This document shows, piece by piece, positions 1 through 31,900 of a stretch of DNA of 64,000 nt. The notes under the pieces are model-generated. The model was not told where the DNA came from and did no database searches. It saw only the letters and a list, made by a program, of their open reading frames with translations. The stretch comes from Escarpia spicata (taxonomy: Eukaryota; Annelida; Polychaeta; Sabellida; Siboglinidae), in contig OZ023209.1 of assembly GCA_963995525.1 (NCBI GenBank), positions 17,836,807 through 17,900,806 of the forward strand. Reading direction: 5' to 3'. Position numbers and translations under genes: made by a program. Each line of letters starts with the position of its first letter. Within the stretch, counting starts at the first letter, position 1.

Positions 1-240
1 ACGTAACATAATAAAAAAGGAACACACGTAACATAATACAAAAGGAATACACGTAACATAATAAAAAAGGAATACACGTAACATAATAAAAAGGAACACA
101 CGTAACATAATACAAAAGGAATACACATAATATAATAAAAAAGGAACACACGTAACATAATACAAAAGGAATACATGTAACATAATAACAATCTGCAGGA
201 AAGCACGTAACGAAACAACGACCAATGGGAATGCACGTAA
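1..240. repeat. 25-26 bp AT-rich minisatellite
   Basis: About nine imperfect copies of a unit of the form acgtaacataataaaaaagg plus aacac or aatac. The array runs into the window edge, so its full length is unknown. It lies immediately 3' of the last KCNQ exon I can place. The reading frame of that exon stays open through the repeat on the minus strand, which makes the exon's true 3' end uncertain. Confidence 0.85.
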
Positions 241-245
241 CGCAC

Positions 246-20392
<20,147 letters not shown>

Positions 20393-20402
20393 CTAGAATG
20401 AC

Positions 20403-20640
20403 CAATCATGATGAATGAATGAATGAACGAACGAACGAACGAACGAACGAACGAAAGAAAGAAAGGAAGGAAGGAACGGACGGACGGACGGACGGACGGT
20501 CGGTCGGTCGGTCGGTCGGATGGATGGTCGTATGGACGGACGGTTGAGTGAATGAGTGAATGAGTGAGTGAATGAGTGAATGAGTGAGTGAGTGAGTGAA
20601 TGAGTGAATGAGTGAAGGAGCGAAAGAGCGAAATAGTGAA
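20403..20640. repeat. Compound tetranucleotide microsatellite
   Basis: Successive blocks of gaat, cgaa, aaag/aagg, ggac, cggt, gagt/gaat units, each sharing three of four bases with its neighbour. It starts 11 bp upstream of a KCNQ exon. Confidence 0.93.
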
Positions 20641-20689
20641 CGTATAATCAAATGCAACTCGCAATGTATACACAAGTACGTAATATGAT

Positions 20690-20970
20690 GTGGTGAACAT
20701 TGCTGAAACCATGCGAATGATATGTCGGTGTTTGTTCTTGTGGTCTTGGGTGGCATCTCGAGCTTTTGGCTCTAGACTCTCCAAGCTCTTAGTCAGCACG
20801 ACACATCGACTACGGGCAAGCTTTGTGATGGTTTCATTGAATAGAGTATCACGTCGGAGGCTACCTTTAAAAGACTTGGCTGGTGTCTTATAGTGTCCGG
20901 ACTTCCGTCCTTGGCTGTAGTGTACAACGGGTATACAGGTGCATATGTTGGTTCCTCTAGATATGAGTCC
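20690..20970 (-). other. Open reading stretch of unknown origin
   Basis: On the minus strand an open stretch reads GHYKTPAKSFKGSLRRDTLF, then KSLESLEPKARDATQDHKNK and HRHIIRMVS. It has no stop for about 95 codons, is not obviously repeat-derived and is not part of the KCNQ family. It could be an upstream exon of an unknown gene or a transposon scrap. Confidence 0.25.
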
Positions 20971-21456
20971 ATTTTATCCGATCTTCCTCGCCAGCCAAGG
21001 AGTGCTGCTGATTACGCCAGTCTCAGTGCCCCGTGGTTAAGCCGAACCCTTTATCCAATCGTCTTGATGCCATTCTAGAATGGGTTATTTGGGTTTCAAC
21101 CAGTCACGGTTGATGTTATATGTAATGTTCGAAAAGAAGAAGTGATTATTTGAAAATGCACTGCCGCTGGCTCGTGTGAATGATCCGACTGGTAATTATT
21201 ATACATGGATTTTTTCTGTAGTTTCCATTTGGTATGGCGGGCGAGCGTCTGCAGGTTCTCACGAATTGATAAGAGTCGCGAGAGGTGTAATCAGTTACTA
21301 GGACAACGTGCTGATTCAGCTAACTTCCTAACACTGTGTAGGGTATCTGCCATTCCACCCAGCGTACCAATATATTAAAACAAGAAACATTCAAACCCCG
21401 TTCTTGGTCGTAGAATGAATGCGTTCAATTATGAAGTAACAACAACATCGTTAAGC

Positions 21457-21545
21457 CCGCCGCACACTGCCCGACTGACTACGCTGCGTCGCATCTCGAC
21501 CGTCGCAGCGTAGACAATCGTGCGTAATCGGGACGGTGTGCTTGT
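21457..21545. repeat. Short foldback sequence
   Basis: The left half (gcacactgcccgac, then tacgctgcg) is complementary to the right half (cgcagcgta, then gggacggtgtgc). It may be a small MITE relic. Confidence 0.45.
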
Positions 21546-21699
21546 GCATACGACTATGTCTTACGTTGAGTCAGCGGCAATAGTGGCGATTGGACATGTT
21601 CAATCGGCACGACTGACACTGACCTGCAATTTTGACGACTGTGATTTTCGAATCGTAAGGATTTAACCAATACATTACAGTTATTTACAAGACTACGCG

Positions 21700-22930
21700 A
21701 AATGATGGTCAACGTCAAACACATTGAAATAGTATGTATAACTTTTTAAAATTCAACTATATGTCTACATTGCAAGAATAAAAGTCCACCTAAATCCACG
21801 AAGTGGAATATTTCAATTTTTTAAAGATGATGCTAAGTAGTCAGCCTGTCATTTCTTGCGCACTGAAATGCACAGTTGGACGTTTTGTTTAGTCTGTATA
21901 GCTTCTCATAATAGTGATGCATAGAGTTAGCAAGGTTGTTGTGTTCAATGATGCATACCATTAAGTAATTTTACAATAATTGTGAATGGTGGGAAGTCGC
22001 TTCGGGTTACTTTTCATTATATTGAAATGTAGGGGAATCGGTACTTTGGCTGTATGTCTAATTGTCTTTGCTCATTACAAGCAAATGTTGAATATCACGA
22101 ACAAGGTAGTTGGTTTGTATATTCAGTGAACCTTGAAATATAACTAAAATATACATTAAAGTCAAAGTCATCTTCTAAACAGATTAGCAAATAATTGCTA
22201 TCGACTGGCAGAGATACATTTGTTATGTACGGACACACGTACAATATACTTTTCAATCTAGAAAAACTGCAGTTGTAATTATGATGTATTTTTAGATGTA
22301 CAACATGACTAAATTGCCAAGACAAAAGTCCACCTAAATCTACGCGGTAAACATTGTGATTAGAATTAAACGTGGCGAAAGATCTTTCAGGGTTCCTTTG
22401 TTAACATTGAAATATAGGGGAAACGCTTGATTTAGGATGTATCACTTATGTTCTTGGCACAGTTCATACAAATGATGTAGGCAACTTGTAAGAGTTTTGA
22501 TTTGGCCATTCAGCGATCCATAACATATGTCTATATCTGCAATGAGCAGTATATCTAGGAGTCTTCTAATTATGTTCTTCTAAACATAATATTAATTGCA
22601 AACAATCGCTTTTGACCACTCGAACCACATTTCTTCAGGAAGAACGCGTATAACATGTTTTCTAAGCTCAAACAAATAGCAATTGTAATCATGAGGTATT
22701 TATCTATGTACCATATATGCCTATATCACGAGAACAAAAGTCCGCCTGAATCCATAATTATGATAGACATAGCGGGCGACATTTTCACATTGATAATTAT
22801 ATACAGGGGGAAAGATTTGCTTAGGTTGTATAACTTATATTCTTTGCGCAAATTAAAAACTTGGTGCACACCACTCGCAATGGTATGACTTCGTATGGCC
22901 AATGAGCTGTACTAAATGTTACTGCAATGA
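21700..22930. repeat. Diverged long tandem repeat, about three copies
   Basis: The phrases aaaagtccacctaaatc (21779, 22323, 22736) and attgaaatataggggaa (22020, 22408, 22795) recur in the same order. The copies are roughly 400-540 bp apart, AT-rich and much decayed. No coding signal. Confidence 0.6.
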
Positions 22931-23152
22931 ACAGTATTGGCACAGTCATCTTCTAAATTATTGCAAGTAATAAAGTTGCTCGAGCTGTTTTCTAAAGACA
23001 CCTATTGTAATCATAATCTACATTATCAACGTAAACACATGCAATTGTAATTGCGATGTAACCATCAAATCTACTAGTGACTAGTGACGGTGTACTGATC
23101 CACTAAAATAGCACCCGGATAAAATAAAGAAAACACACTTGCGAAATGTTTT

Positions 23153-25021
23153 TGCAGAACTGGTTTTAAGAACCTAACATTGGGTTTGACCACACAACAT
23201 AAGCTGTGCAGACAATGTCGTGAAAAGCTGGAATCACTTCTTGAAATAACTTCGTCATCACCTGCTTCTTCATTTGCACCAATGTCTGGCCAAGAATCTG
23301 ATCAATGCCAAATATTTGATAAAGAAACAGTTTTTGAAGAGCATGAACTGTCAATACTAAATGAATCATTGGATATTTTTGGTGAATCCCCACTCTCAAA
23401 ACGAAAGATAGGCCAGGAATCCTATGCTGCAAGAAAGGTGCAAAAATTAACAGCAGTGGTGAAGAAGTTAAAGTTAGTTGCACAAGAGAAATGCTTCGAA
23501 TATGAGGAAACAGCTACTTCTGGTGAGAAAGCTTTGGTGACATGATGGCACACTTAAAGGACAAATTCCGGAAAACAAACGAGATGCGAAAAGATAAAAT
23601 CGTTGACCGTGATCCCAAAGAGTTGGAGCATCCGGAAAACAGCAACACTCTTCAATACATCATACCTCATTGTAAACAGAGCAAAACATTTAATGAAAGA
23701 GAAAGGCATCATGAGTGATCCACATCCCAAACCAGGAAAAAGCCTGTCCTCTGAAACCATCTATTTGGTGAAAGCATTCTATTCTATTGTATGAGAGAAA
23801 AGACTTTGTCTCCATCTTTGTTCATGGTGAATGAGTCCATAAGCAAAAGCAACTACCGGGTAGTTCTTTGTAACTTTGCATTTGCACAATTCATCAGAAT
23901 GGAAAATTAATGTTGGTTGGTGCAAAACTCAGCAAACTTAAAAAAAATGATCACATCCCACTGGTTCACTACAACCATTGTCTTTCACAACTACGATGTA
24001 ATCCACCAAGTCACGAATGCTTTCTGCAAAAATGTGTGTGGTGACTCAAGTAATTTGAATGAATGACTATGGATTACATTTGACAGGCAGGTAATCGAGG
24101 ACACTGAATTTTAAAAATGGATAACTACTGATCGATCAACACTACCAATCACGAAACTCAGTGCATATGATTTGATCCATGAATTCTGCACCCAACTTGA
24201 AATCTTGCAGTGGCACGATTTCATAAGCAGACAGCAGTCTTCATGTCTAAGAGACACTCGTGAATCACTTCAGCCAAGCCATTTTATTGTTGTCTGTGAC
24301 TTTGCAGGAAACTACTCTTTTCGTCCTGCAAGATGAGGCACAATCGTTCCCTTGGAATAATGCACAGGCAACATTGCACCCATTTGTTTGCTACTATCTT
24401 GAAGCTGGTAATGACTGTGTGTCACATGTTAGTTATGTTGTCATTTCTGACTGTAACATACATGACACCATTACTGTGCACCTGTTCCAGAAAAACCTCA
24501 TCAGCAGCTCTTTGAATTTGCATCAGCCCATTTTCCTGCAATCAAATTCTACTTTTCGGCCACAGAAGAGTACTACAAAGAAACAACTCTTCTTGCAAGC
24601 CATATGCAGAGCAAAAACAATAGCAGGAACACAGAAGCTACACTTCTTCAAGCCATTGTCACTTAATCACTTGGAAGTAGCAATATATTTCACATGTTCC
24701 ATAAGAAGAAAAGAGATTGTGACAGCCCAGTGTGATGGTCTCAGTCTCATGGATATCAGAGAGTATCTGACGGCCATCTATGATGGAAACTGATGGGTGG
24801 CATATGTAATGGATGTTATTCCAGCTGATAAAGAGGTTGAACTGAACTTCCTTCACTCAGATGGACCATCACCGTCATATTGCTACCCACGACACAGTGA
24901 CACTCTTCATGTTCATGTGGGTGATATACCAACGCATATTCACCCGACAACTGACACTGGTTGGACCTACAAACTATCCAGAGGACACAAAAAAGTATAT
25001 GAGGCCCTGCAAAGAATTTGA
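23153..25021 (+). pseudogene. Broken copy of a transposon-associated protein gene
   Basis: An open block starts after an acceptor-like tttttgcag: TGFKNLTLGLTTQHKLCRQC, then SPLSKRKIGQESYAARKVQK and LTAVVKKLKLV. Frameshifts and stops follow. A second block near 24240-24600 reads SHFIVVCDFAGNYSF, FVLQDEAQSFPWNNAQATLH and PFVCYYLEAGNDCVSHVSYV. I recall a multi-copy protein family in invertebrate genomes with this layout and a D-F-x-x-N-Y-S-F...HPF motif, which is usually taken to be transposon-derived. I cannot name it with certainty. It is clearly degenerate. Confidence 0.6.
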
Positions 25022-25075
25022 ATACATGTTAAGAGAGAGACTACAGCACGTCAGTATATACTCATTTCATTAGAA

Positions 25076-26040
25076 GGTACCCTTTAGCAGCTTGTTAAGT
25101 GATCTAAAAAAGGTGAACTAATAAAATTCAATGTTGCACCCACTGATCTATAGTCTAGACCAAAGGTAATTCACCCAGGTGTAATCACTTTAATGTATCT
25201 CTGAACACAAATATTATTTGCCCACTCTAATATGTTCAGGAACTCTTCTGCAATATTATAGGATACTGTAAAAAAATTAAAAAAGGGAGGATACAATTTT
25301 TGGGTATCTCAGATTAAAGGTGAAATTATAAAAAATATGTTATTTTTATTTACATAATATTTTTATTTTACAATACCTATGTGTGCCTGTTTATTTGCTT
25401 TCCAATGATGTATTACTTTCTTTTCTAGCTTTATTAACAGCAGAGTTATGCCCTATGGCTATGCCTATGCCTATGGGCATCAATGTAATGCATATTAATG
25501 GTAGGTATGTGAATCGGGTCAAAGCTCGGTGACCAAGATCTTCAATATAACTTGACCTACATTTTTAATTTTTGTTACTTTAATATTCTCGTGTGAGCCA
25601 ACAACTGTGCGCTAAATTTAATCAAAATTGGTTCTCATTATCCCGCCGCATTCCCGCTAGCCGACCACCAACCAGAGTGAAGTCTTCTCAAAGCCACCAC
25701 CAGGCGTCCGCAAAATCGTCATAGCAATCAACATTGCCAAAACCTGGTACGGAAATCCATTGGTCTGCTCGGGTTGATAATACTGTTGATAAATGTTAAC
25801 AGTAGCTGGTTGAAACCTATTCAGACTAACTGTGAATTAACATTATTGTGTGTTTCATCTGAGTTAAAGTTTAAATTCAGAGTTTCGCAAAGAGATCAGC
25901 CAGGGGGTATAGCTGGCTGGCACTGACGTAATGAGCAGCAGCGACCCCTGGCGCGAGGATAGTTCTCGGGAACACAATACAAGCGTTCGCTGCTTCTTGT
26001 GATTGTGTTGTGTTGATAAGGATTAATTAATTTAGTGTTA
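25076..26040. other. AT-rich spacer
   Basis: No exon, RNA gene or named repeat seen. A short tandem (ctatgcctatg) occurs near 25455-25475. Confidence 0.4.
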
Positions 26041-26060
26041 TTAGTTTGCAACAGTACATC

Positions 26061-26399
26061 ATGGCAAGTAAAAGAAAGCATCAGGATTTTCAATCTGACC
26101 TTGGACATTGCAATTGTTCAAACATTTGTAATAGAACCGAGAAGAGAGGGGCATGTCCCTGTGTGTTGGATCAGGCTCGGAGCCTGAGGCAGAGCCAGAG
26201 CAGCTGTCACTGTCAAAGGAGCATGTTGGCATTTTTGCTGAAAGAATTGTACTTCACTACTTGTGGTACGAAAAAACAAATATATATGCACAAACAGAGT
26301 CGGAAGACAGGGATCAAAACTTTCCAAGAAACTTGGCATAGACATAGAACAGGCCCCGTCGGATGCATCAGACAACTGGTCTGCAGGAGAAGAAGCGCT
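26061..26399 (+). CDS. Possible first exon of the array gene (frame unclear)
   Basis: An ATG at 26061 opens a frame starting MASKRKHQDFQSDLGHCNCS that stays open to a strong donor (GTGAGT at 26400). A second frame in the middle (EQLSLSKEHVGIFAERIVLH) and a third at the end (KLSKKLGIDIEQAPSDASDN, WSAGEEAL) look more protein-like. Only the third ends in phase 0, which matches exon A of the array downstream. Two small indels would unite these frames, so this may be a decayed exon or contain assembly errors. Confidence 0.4.
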
Positions 26400-27841
26400 G
26401 GTGAGTGATGTTCATTGACATTGGCATTGTATGGTTGCGTGTCTTAAATTCGTGCGTCGTCCACTTCGATGTCGGTATTGACTATTGTGTCATGTCTTTC
26501 TTCTGTTTGAATGCTTGGGTGACACTTGATGTAATATGTTGCACTGGCAGCTCCAATTGGTCATAAACTTTGCTGGCATGTTACAATTCTGTGTGCACTT
26601 TTTAAGGTGTTTTTTTTAATACCAAGTACTTCGGCCCCAGGTCTGGCTACAACAATTGTCTTTGAAACAAAATGGGGTAACACAGTTTGATTTGATAGAT
26701 GAGCAATTTCATGTAACTTTGGACATGGCACTGAAAAATAAATATTCTCATATTGACAATTTATTACTTGTATGATATTGTACACATGTTGGGTGTAATA
26801 AAAATGAAAGTTACACACTAATGCTACTTGGTAATTATGAATAGGACCATTTGGAATGGTCAGGCTTTTATTTTTAAATTTTATCTCTGAAACTTACCAC
26901 AAACACTAGGCCCATTTCCATATTAATATTACAGTACACCAAGTTAAACAATATATATTTTAATAAAGTGGATACTGGTAATTAGTTATGCACAGTTGGT
27001 ATTCATCTATGTCTTATCCACATTAGTGCATTTTGCTAGATGTGTTATTGGTGGCCATCATGTAACGTGAGTGACGAATATGTGAATATTTTAATCTCAA
27101 GTTTGAAAGCAAAAAGTGTATACACAGAAACTGTTGTTTCTCCTTCTTCTAGCTAAGTTTTATGTAAAACAAAACCAAATTTGCCTCTAGGCCTTATAGA
27201 ATTTATGCAATCTGAGCTTAAAATCTGTAACGTGAGTGACGATATGTAACGTGAGTGACGTCCTTAGAATCATACTAGTTCTGGTTCTGGTGATATGGTG
27301 ATTCTGGATATATAGGTAGCTTGAAACTAGTGACCTATGGGGAACACATTAATTAAAGTGATCATCAAAAATTTGTATTAAAACATATATGTTTACATAT
27401 CTTTCGTCATTTGAAAGCTGAAATGGAAATTGGACTTTGAGTTGCAGAAAGTTTGAGAGAACATGAGAAACATTTACCCATGAAACCATTGCAAATGTCC
27501 TCAATTGCAATATACCATTTATGTGTAACTCTCTTATTGTTACACCCAAAATATGTGTTCAATATTACAAACATTAAATTGTCAATATATGTGAAGTTAT
27601 ATTTGTCAATGTTATGTCAAAAATGTTATGGAATTGACAACAACTATTTACTGATTGGTTTACTGTTTACTGTAGCAGGAAGAATATGTTTAAAAACACA
27701 ATTTATAACAATTTCAGAAGGAAGGATTACATATAGATAAAAAACAATTGGATATTTGATAAACAAATGACTTTAATGAAGTGCCTGCTACCCCAAAAAT
27801 CTCTCCTACCTGAGAAGATTGAGTTCATCAGTTGGCGCCGA
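26400..27841. other. Intron-like AT-rich sequence
   Basis: Contains a scattered short repeat gtaacgtgagtgacg (about 27063, 27228, 27245). No coding signal. Confidence 0.4.
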
Positions 27842-28230
27842 TGAAAATTAGTTGTCTGTTGTTCCATGCATGGGTGTAAACTGGTAATCGTAACTGCACC
27901 CTTGTGATAGATGGAGCATACCAAATGTTCCATGCTTTGGTGTAAACTGGTAATCGTAACTGTACCCTTGTGGTAGATGGAGCATACCAAATGTTCCATG
28001 CGCTGGTGTAAACTGGTAATCGTAACTGCACAATATGATAGATGGAGCATACCAAATGTTCCATGCTTTGGTGTAAACTGGTAATCGTAACTGTACCCTT
28101 GTGGTAGATGGAGCATACCAAATGTTCCATGCGTTGGTGTAAACTGGTAATCGTAACCGCACCCTTGTGATAGATGGAGCGTACTAAATGTACCATGCGT
28201 TGGTGTAAACTGGTAATTGTTACTGCACCA
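27842..28230. repeat. 66-bp minisatellite, about six copies
   Basis: Unit beginning ttccatgctttggtgtaaac and containing gatggagcataccaaatg. The period is divisible by three, so three minus-strand frames stay open through it. I regard these as repeat artefacts. Confidence 0.92.
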
Positions 28231-28809
28231 TTTAGCAGTTGGTGAGTTATCTATGTATTAATATGCTAACACTGGAGTCTTGTAAGTGTATCTCCTTCAA
28301 GACATCAAGGTCTACTCACATCTTGCTAAGTTCGTATGTTGCTTGAATGGCTTGTTTAGACCATTGTCCTCTGATCCACCAATTGACCATGCATTTTAGA
28401 AGCCACAACAATAGGTTTCTTTAGAGTTATTTACTTTCATGTCTTTTGTATGCATGACTTTCTGATAGTCTTTTTAATTCAATTGAGATTACCAAGTTTT
28501 CTGGATAAACAAACCATGCACATCATGGGGATATATCAGCATTTGGAAATTATGTTCCCATCAAATGATATCCGAATTGCAAGGTTTCCGGGATATCAGA
28601 GTCTGGGTTAATTATGTTCAGCTGCATAGCTTTTGTAATATTCATGGGAGGTTTAAATTATATTCCAGTCAGTAATTATTTATAACAAATTGGAAAACTA
28701 ATATCCATCCTTCACAATGTTATTATTAGCTTGAATTTGTGTATGTTTTATGCCCAATTTTAACAATTTGAATGATTTAATGAATTTTTGATGTTCCGTT
28801 TTGTTTCAG

Positions 28810-28950
28810 CCAATGTCCAGCTTCAAATTGTTGGCTGAAGATGCGTCTCTTAAAATGGTTAGTGTCGACACCAATGCCTTTATGGCCAACTTGGATAGAT
28901 ATTGGAAAGCCAAAGGAAAGGACAGCTACGGAATAAATCAAGCTCAGCTT
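28810..28950 (+). CDS. Exon A, first copy
   Basis: Acceptor ttttgtttcag, donor cagctt|gtaaat, 141 nt, phase 0/0. Encodes PMSSFKLLAEDASLKMVSVD, then TNAFMANLDRYWKAKGKDSY and GINQAQL. The other copies are at 31847, 35000, 38151 and 41188, and those four are identical to one another. Confidence 0.6.
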
Positions 28951-31900
28951 GTAAATATCCTTTAAACCTTAAGTGTAAGTGTAAGACAAAATACTCATTT
29001 CTAATCAACTAATGCATGGATTTAACACTGGATACCATCAGGTAATATTAGTTGTTCTTGCTTGACCAAATTGGCAGTGTATTAAGTTTATATGAAAAGT
29101 AGGCCAGACATTAAATAATAATCAATTTGCATATGGTATGTTGGTAACTCAATATTTCTGACATTTTTGTGGAAAGTGCCATGGAAATGTCTATAAAATA
29201 TTACTCTTTTCATACTCAAGTAATGTTATTTGGACCACCATTGATTGTTTCAGACTTACGAGAGACGAGTGAGTCTGGAGCAGAGCTACCAAGTCGTCGT
29301 CTCCATCATCTTCTCGAACCTCACCTGGAGTCACCTCAAAGACCTCAACTTTAAATGTTCTCGACTCACTGAACTCTAAGCTCGTCTACAGCAGCGTGAG
29401 TAGAGTCTTACACCACTTTATACTCATTCAACTGTAAGCTTCTCCGCATCAGCATGAGTAGAGTCTTAGATCACTTTATACTCACTCAACTCTAAGCTCG
29501 TCTACAGCAGCGTGAGTAGAGTCTTACACCACTTTATACTCATTCAACTGTAAGCTTCTCCGCATCAGCATGAGTAGAGTCTTAGATCACTTTATACTCA
29601 CTCAACTCTAAACTTGTCCGCATCAGCGTGAGTAGAGTCTTAGACCACTTTATACTCACTCAACTCTAAACGTGTCCGCAGCAGCATGAGTAGAGTCTTA
29701 GATCACTTTATACACACACAACTCTAAACTTGTCCGCATCAGCATGAGTAGAGTCTTAGACCACTTTATACTCACTCAACTCTAAACGTGTCCGCAGCAG
29801 CATGAGTAGAGTCTCAGACCAGTTTATACTCACCTCTAATGTTCAATATTTGTTGACATTGCCTCTCAAAAAACTTATTTCTCGAATATTTCTACTGTGT
29901 TGTGCTGTTTTCACCATCAAAATGTAATGTGATAGGCTTGTAGTGCAACAATAGAGAGTGTCTGCAAGCAATCTCGATTCCCTTCCCTATCCCTAATGCG
30001 CTGTGCATACTACGTCATCACTTTTTGTGTTTATGCGATCGGTCATGAGTCGAGTGGATAGGTAAATACGTAACCGGCAGGGGTGATCGGTAAGCGCAAT
30101 CCCATCCATTTTGCATTCAAATTATGGATGAATCAAAGTAAACAATATGACAACATCTTACATACAGCTGTTTTTGACTGATTAGCCGCCTCATTTTTAA
30201 TTGCTGTTGTGTTTAATGCACCAGAAACAAATATTTTTTAAAGATCTGTCTCAGCATGTAATACATAACGGTGGGGCACAAATCGTGCGTGCCATCGCTT
30301 TTGTTGTTTTTCACACAAAAAAACTGATCAAATTCTTCCATAAGATATCTGTGTGCTAAATCTCTAATACATATTGCCATTGTCTTGGGTGAAGTACGTA
30401 CGAATATAGACAGGCAAATCCAAATCTCGTAAAAGGCGTTACCATTAAAAACCGTGCATCCTATCTTCGCTGTAATGTGCTTTTGTACATAATTCCAAAA
30501 TGATTTAGATGCATTATGGTCTGTCCATTTGAGCTTGTGATTAGGACCACATATCCAGCTGAAAAGGGCAGAAATGTACAATATGTTGGCGGCGCGTGAA
30601 ACGCCGTCATGCAGACACTCCTGACAGTTACGTATCTCCAACAATCGACACCGATTGCGCAGTGCGTTAGGGATAGGGAAGGGATTCGAGATCGGTATGC
30701 TTGCAGACACTCTCTAAAGACACTTCCTTGCCAAAGACTAAAATATTCAAAAACATAAATGTTTATGTTTCTTGAGAGGTAATGTAAACAAATATTTAAA
30801 TAAGCCAAGAAACTGGAATGCCGTTACATTCAAGGAACCCTGTAATGTTGCTTCACAACCAGGCAGCTTCAGTGGCAATGTATGTTCTTTATAAGCTTGT
30901 AGTTTGATATCTGTGTTGCCATGGATATTTCCTGCCGAACAGCATTTAATTTGACTTCTAACTTCTTTACATCCATCATAATTATTAATAATGCTAATGT
31001 TGGTTCACAACAAGGCAATGTCACTGGCAAGCGTGTCATGTTTTGTCATCTATTACCTGTTTTTTCTTGCACTCGATTTTAATTCTGATAAGTGACATGT
31101 TCTGAATAGACTTGTAGTTTGATGTGTGTGTCATCAGGGAGACGATGGTGTGAAGGTGCCCTTCACAGACCTGCCTACCATTCCGGATTGTCTGGAATCA
31201 TTCCGGAAAGTCACCTCAAATTATTGTATTACGGTGAGGGATGAAAATATTACGGACGAAAATATTACGGACTGTGACCATGTTGGGTAATCACTGAAAT
31301 TTAGGTTGCACTATATTCAACAGGTGGCAGCATATGTATGCAGCATGTTGTGACATGGTTTTTCATTCGCTGAGTCTGGTCGTAATGTAACCAATAGGAA
31401 ACAGCGTTATGACAAAATCGCATTTCCGCGATCAAACAAAACGAAGTCACGCAGCACGAAATGATGGCTGACAGCGAAACGACGCCACCACCAACCCAAA
31501 AGAAATGTGTAATGCAAAAATGTAGTGAGTGTTGTACTTGTAGTGTTAGGCCAACTGACTGTACTAAGACTAAGTTAGTGTATTTATTGAGGAGTTTAGT
31601 GTATCATTTACAGCCTATCATACAGTTACTACAGTGTAGGCGATGTCGATGACAGTGTAATGTAATGGTTTTGGTCCATCGCTACCCCCCCCCCCCCCCC
31701 TATCATTTATCATACTAGAGTTGAGTAGGCTAGAGTGTAGGTGGTGTTGATGACAGTGTAACTAATGGTTTGGTTTTGACCCAGTGTAATGTAATGGTTT
31801 TGGTCCATCCATTTAATGAATTGTTTGATGTTCCGTTTTGTTTCAGCCAATGACCAGCTTCAAATTGTTGGCTGAAGATGCGTCTCTTAAAATGGTTAGT

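Larger units (their letters stand above)
28775..31811 (+). repeat. Array unit 1
   Basis: Exon A 28810-28950, exon B 29254-29268, minisatellite about 29380-29835, TIR element 29952-30716, exon C 31138-31233, 63-codon frame 31461-31652. Exon A of this unit is the odd one: it differs from the other four copies at four positions, three of them changing the residue (S/T, M/K, S/R). Confidence 0.9.

Noticed and set aside
27842..28230. Repeat protein on the minus strand in three frames
   Set aside because: A 66-bp minisatellite divisible by three stays open in several frames by chance.
30461..30808. 115-codon minus-strand frame repeated in the array
   Set aside because: Overlaps the 165-codon frame in another register and has no motif; repeated only because the unit is.
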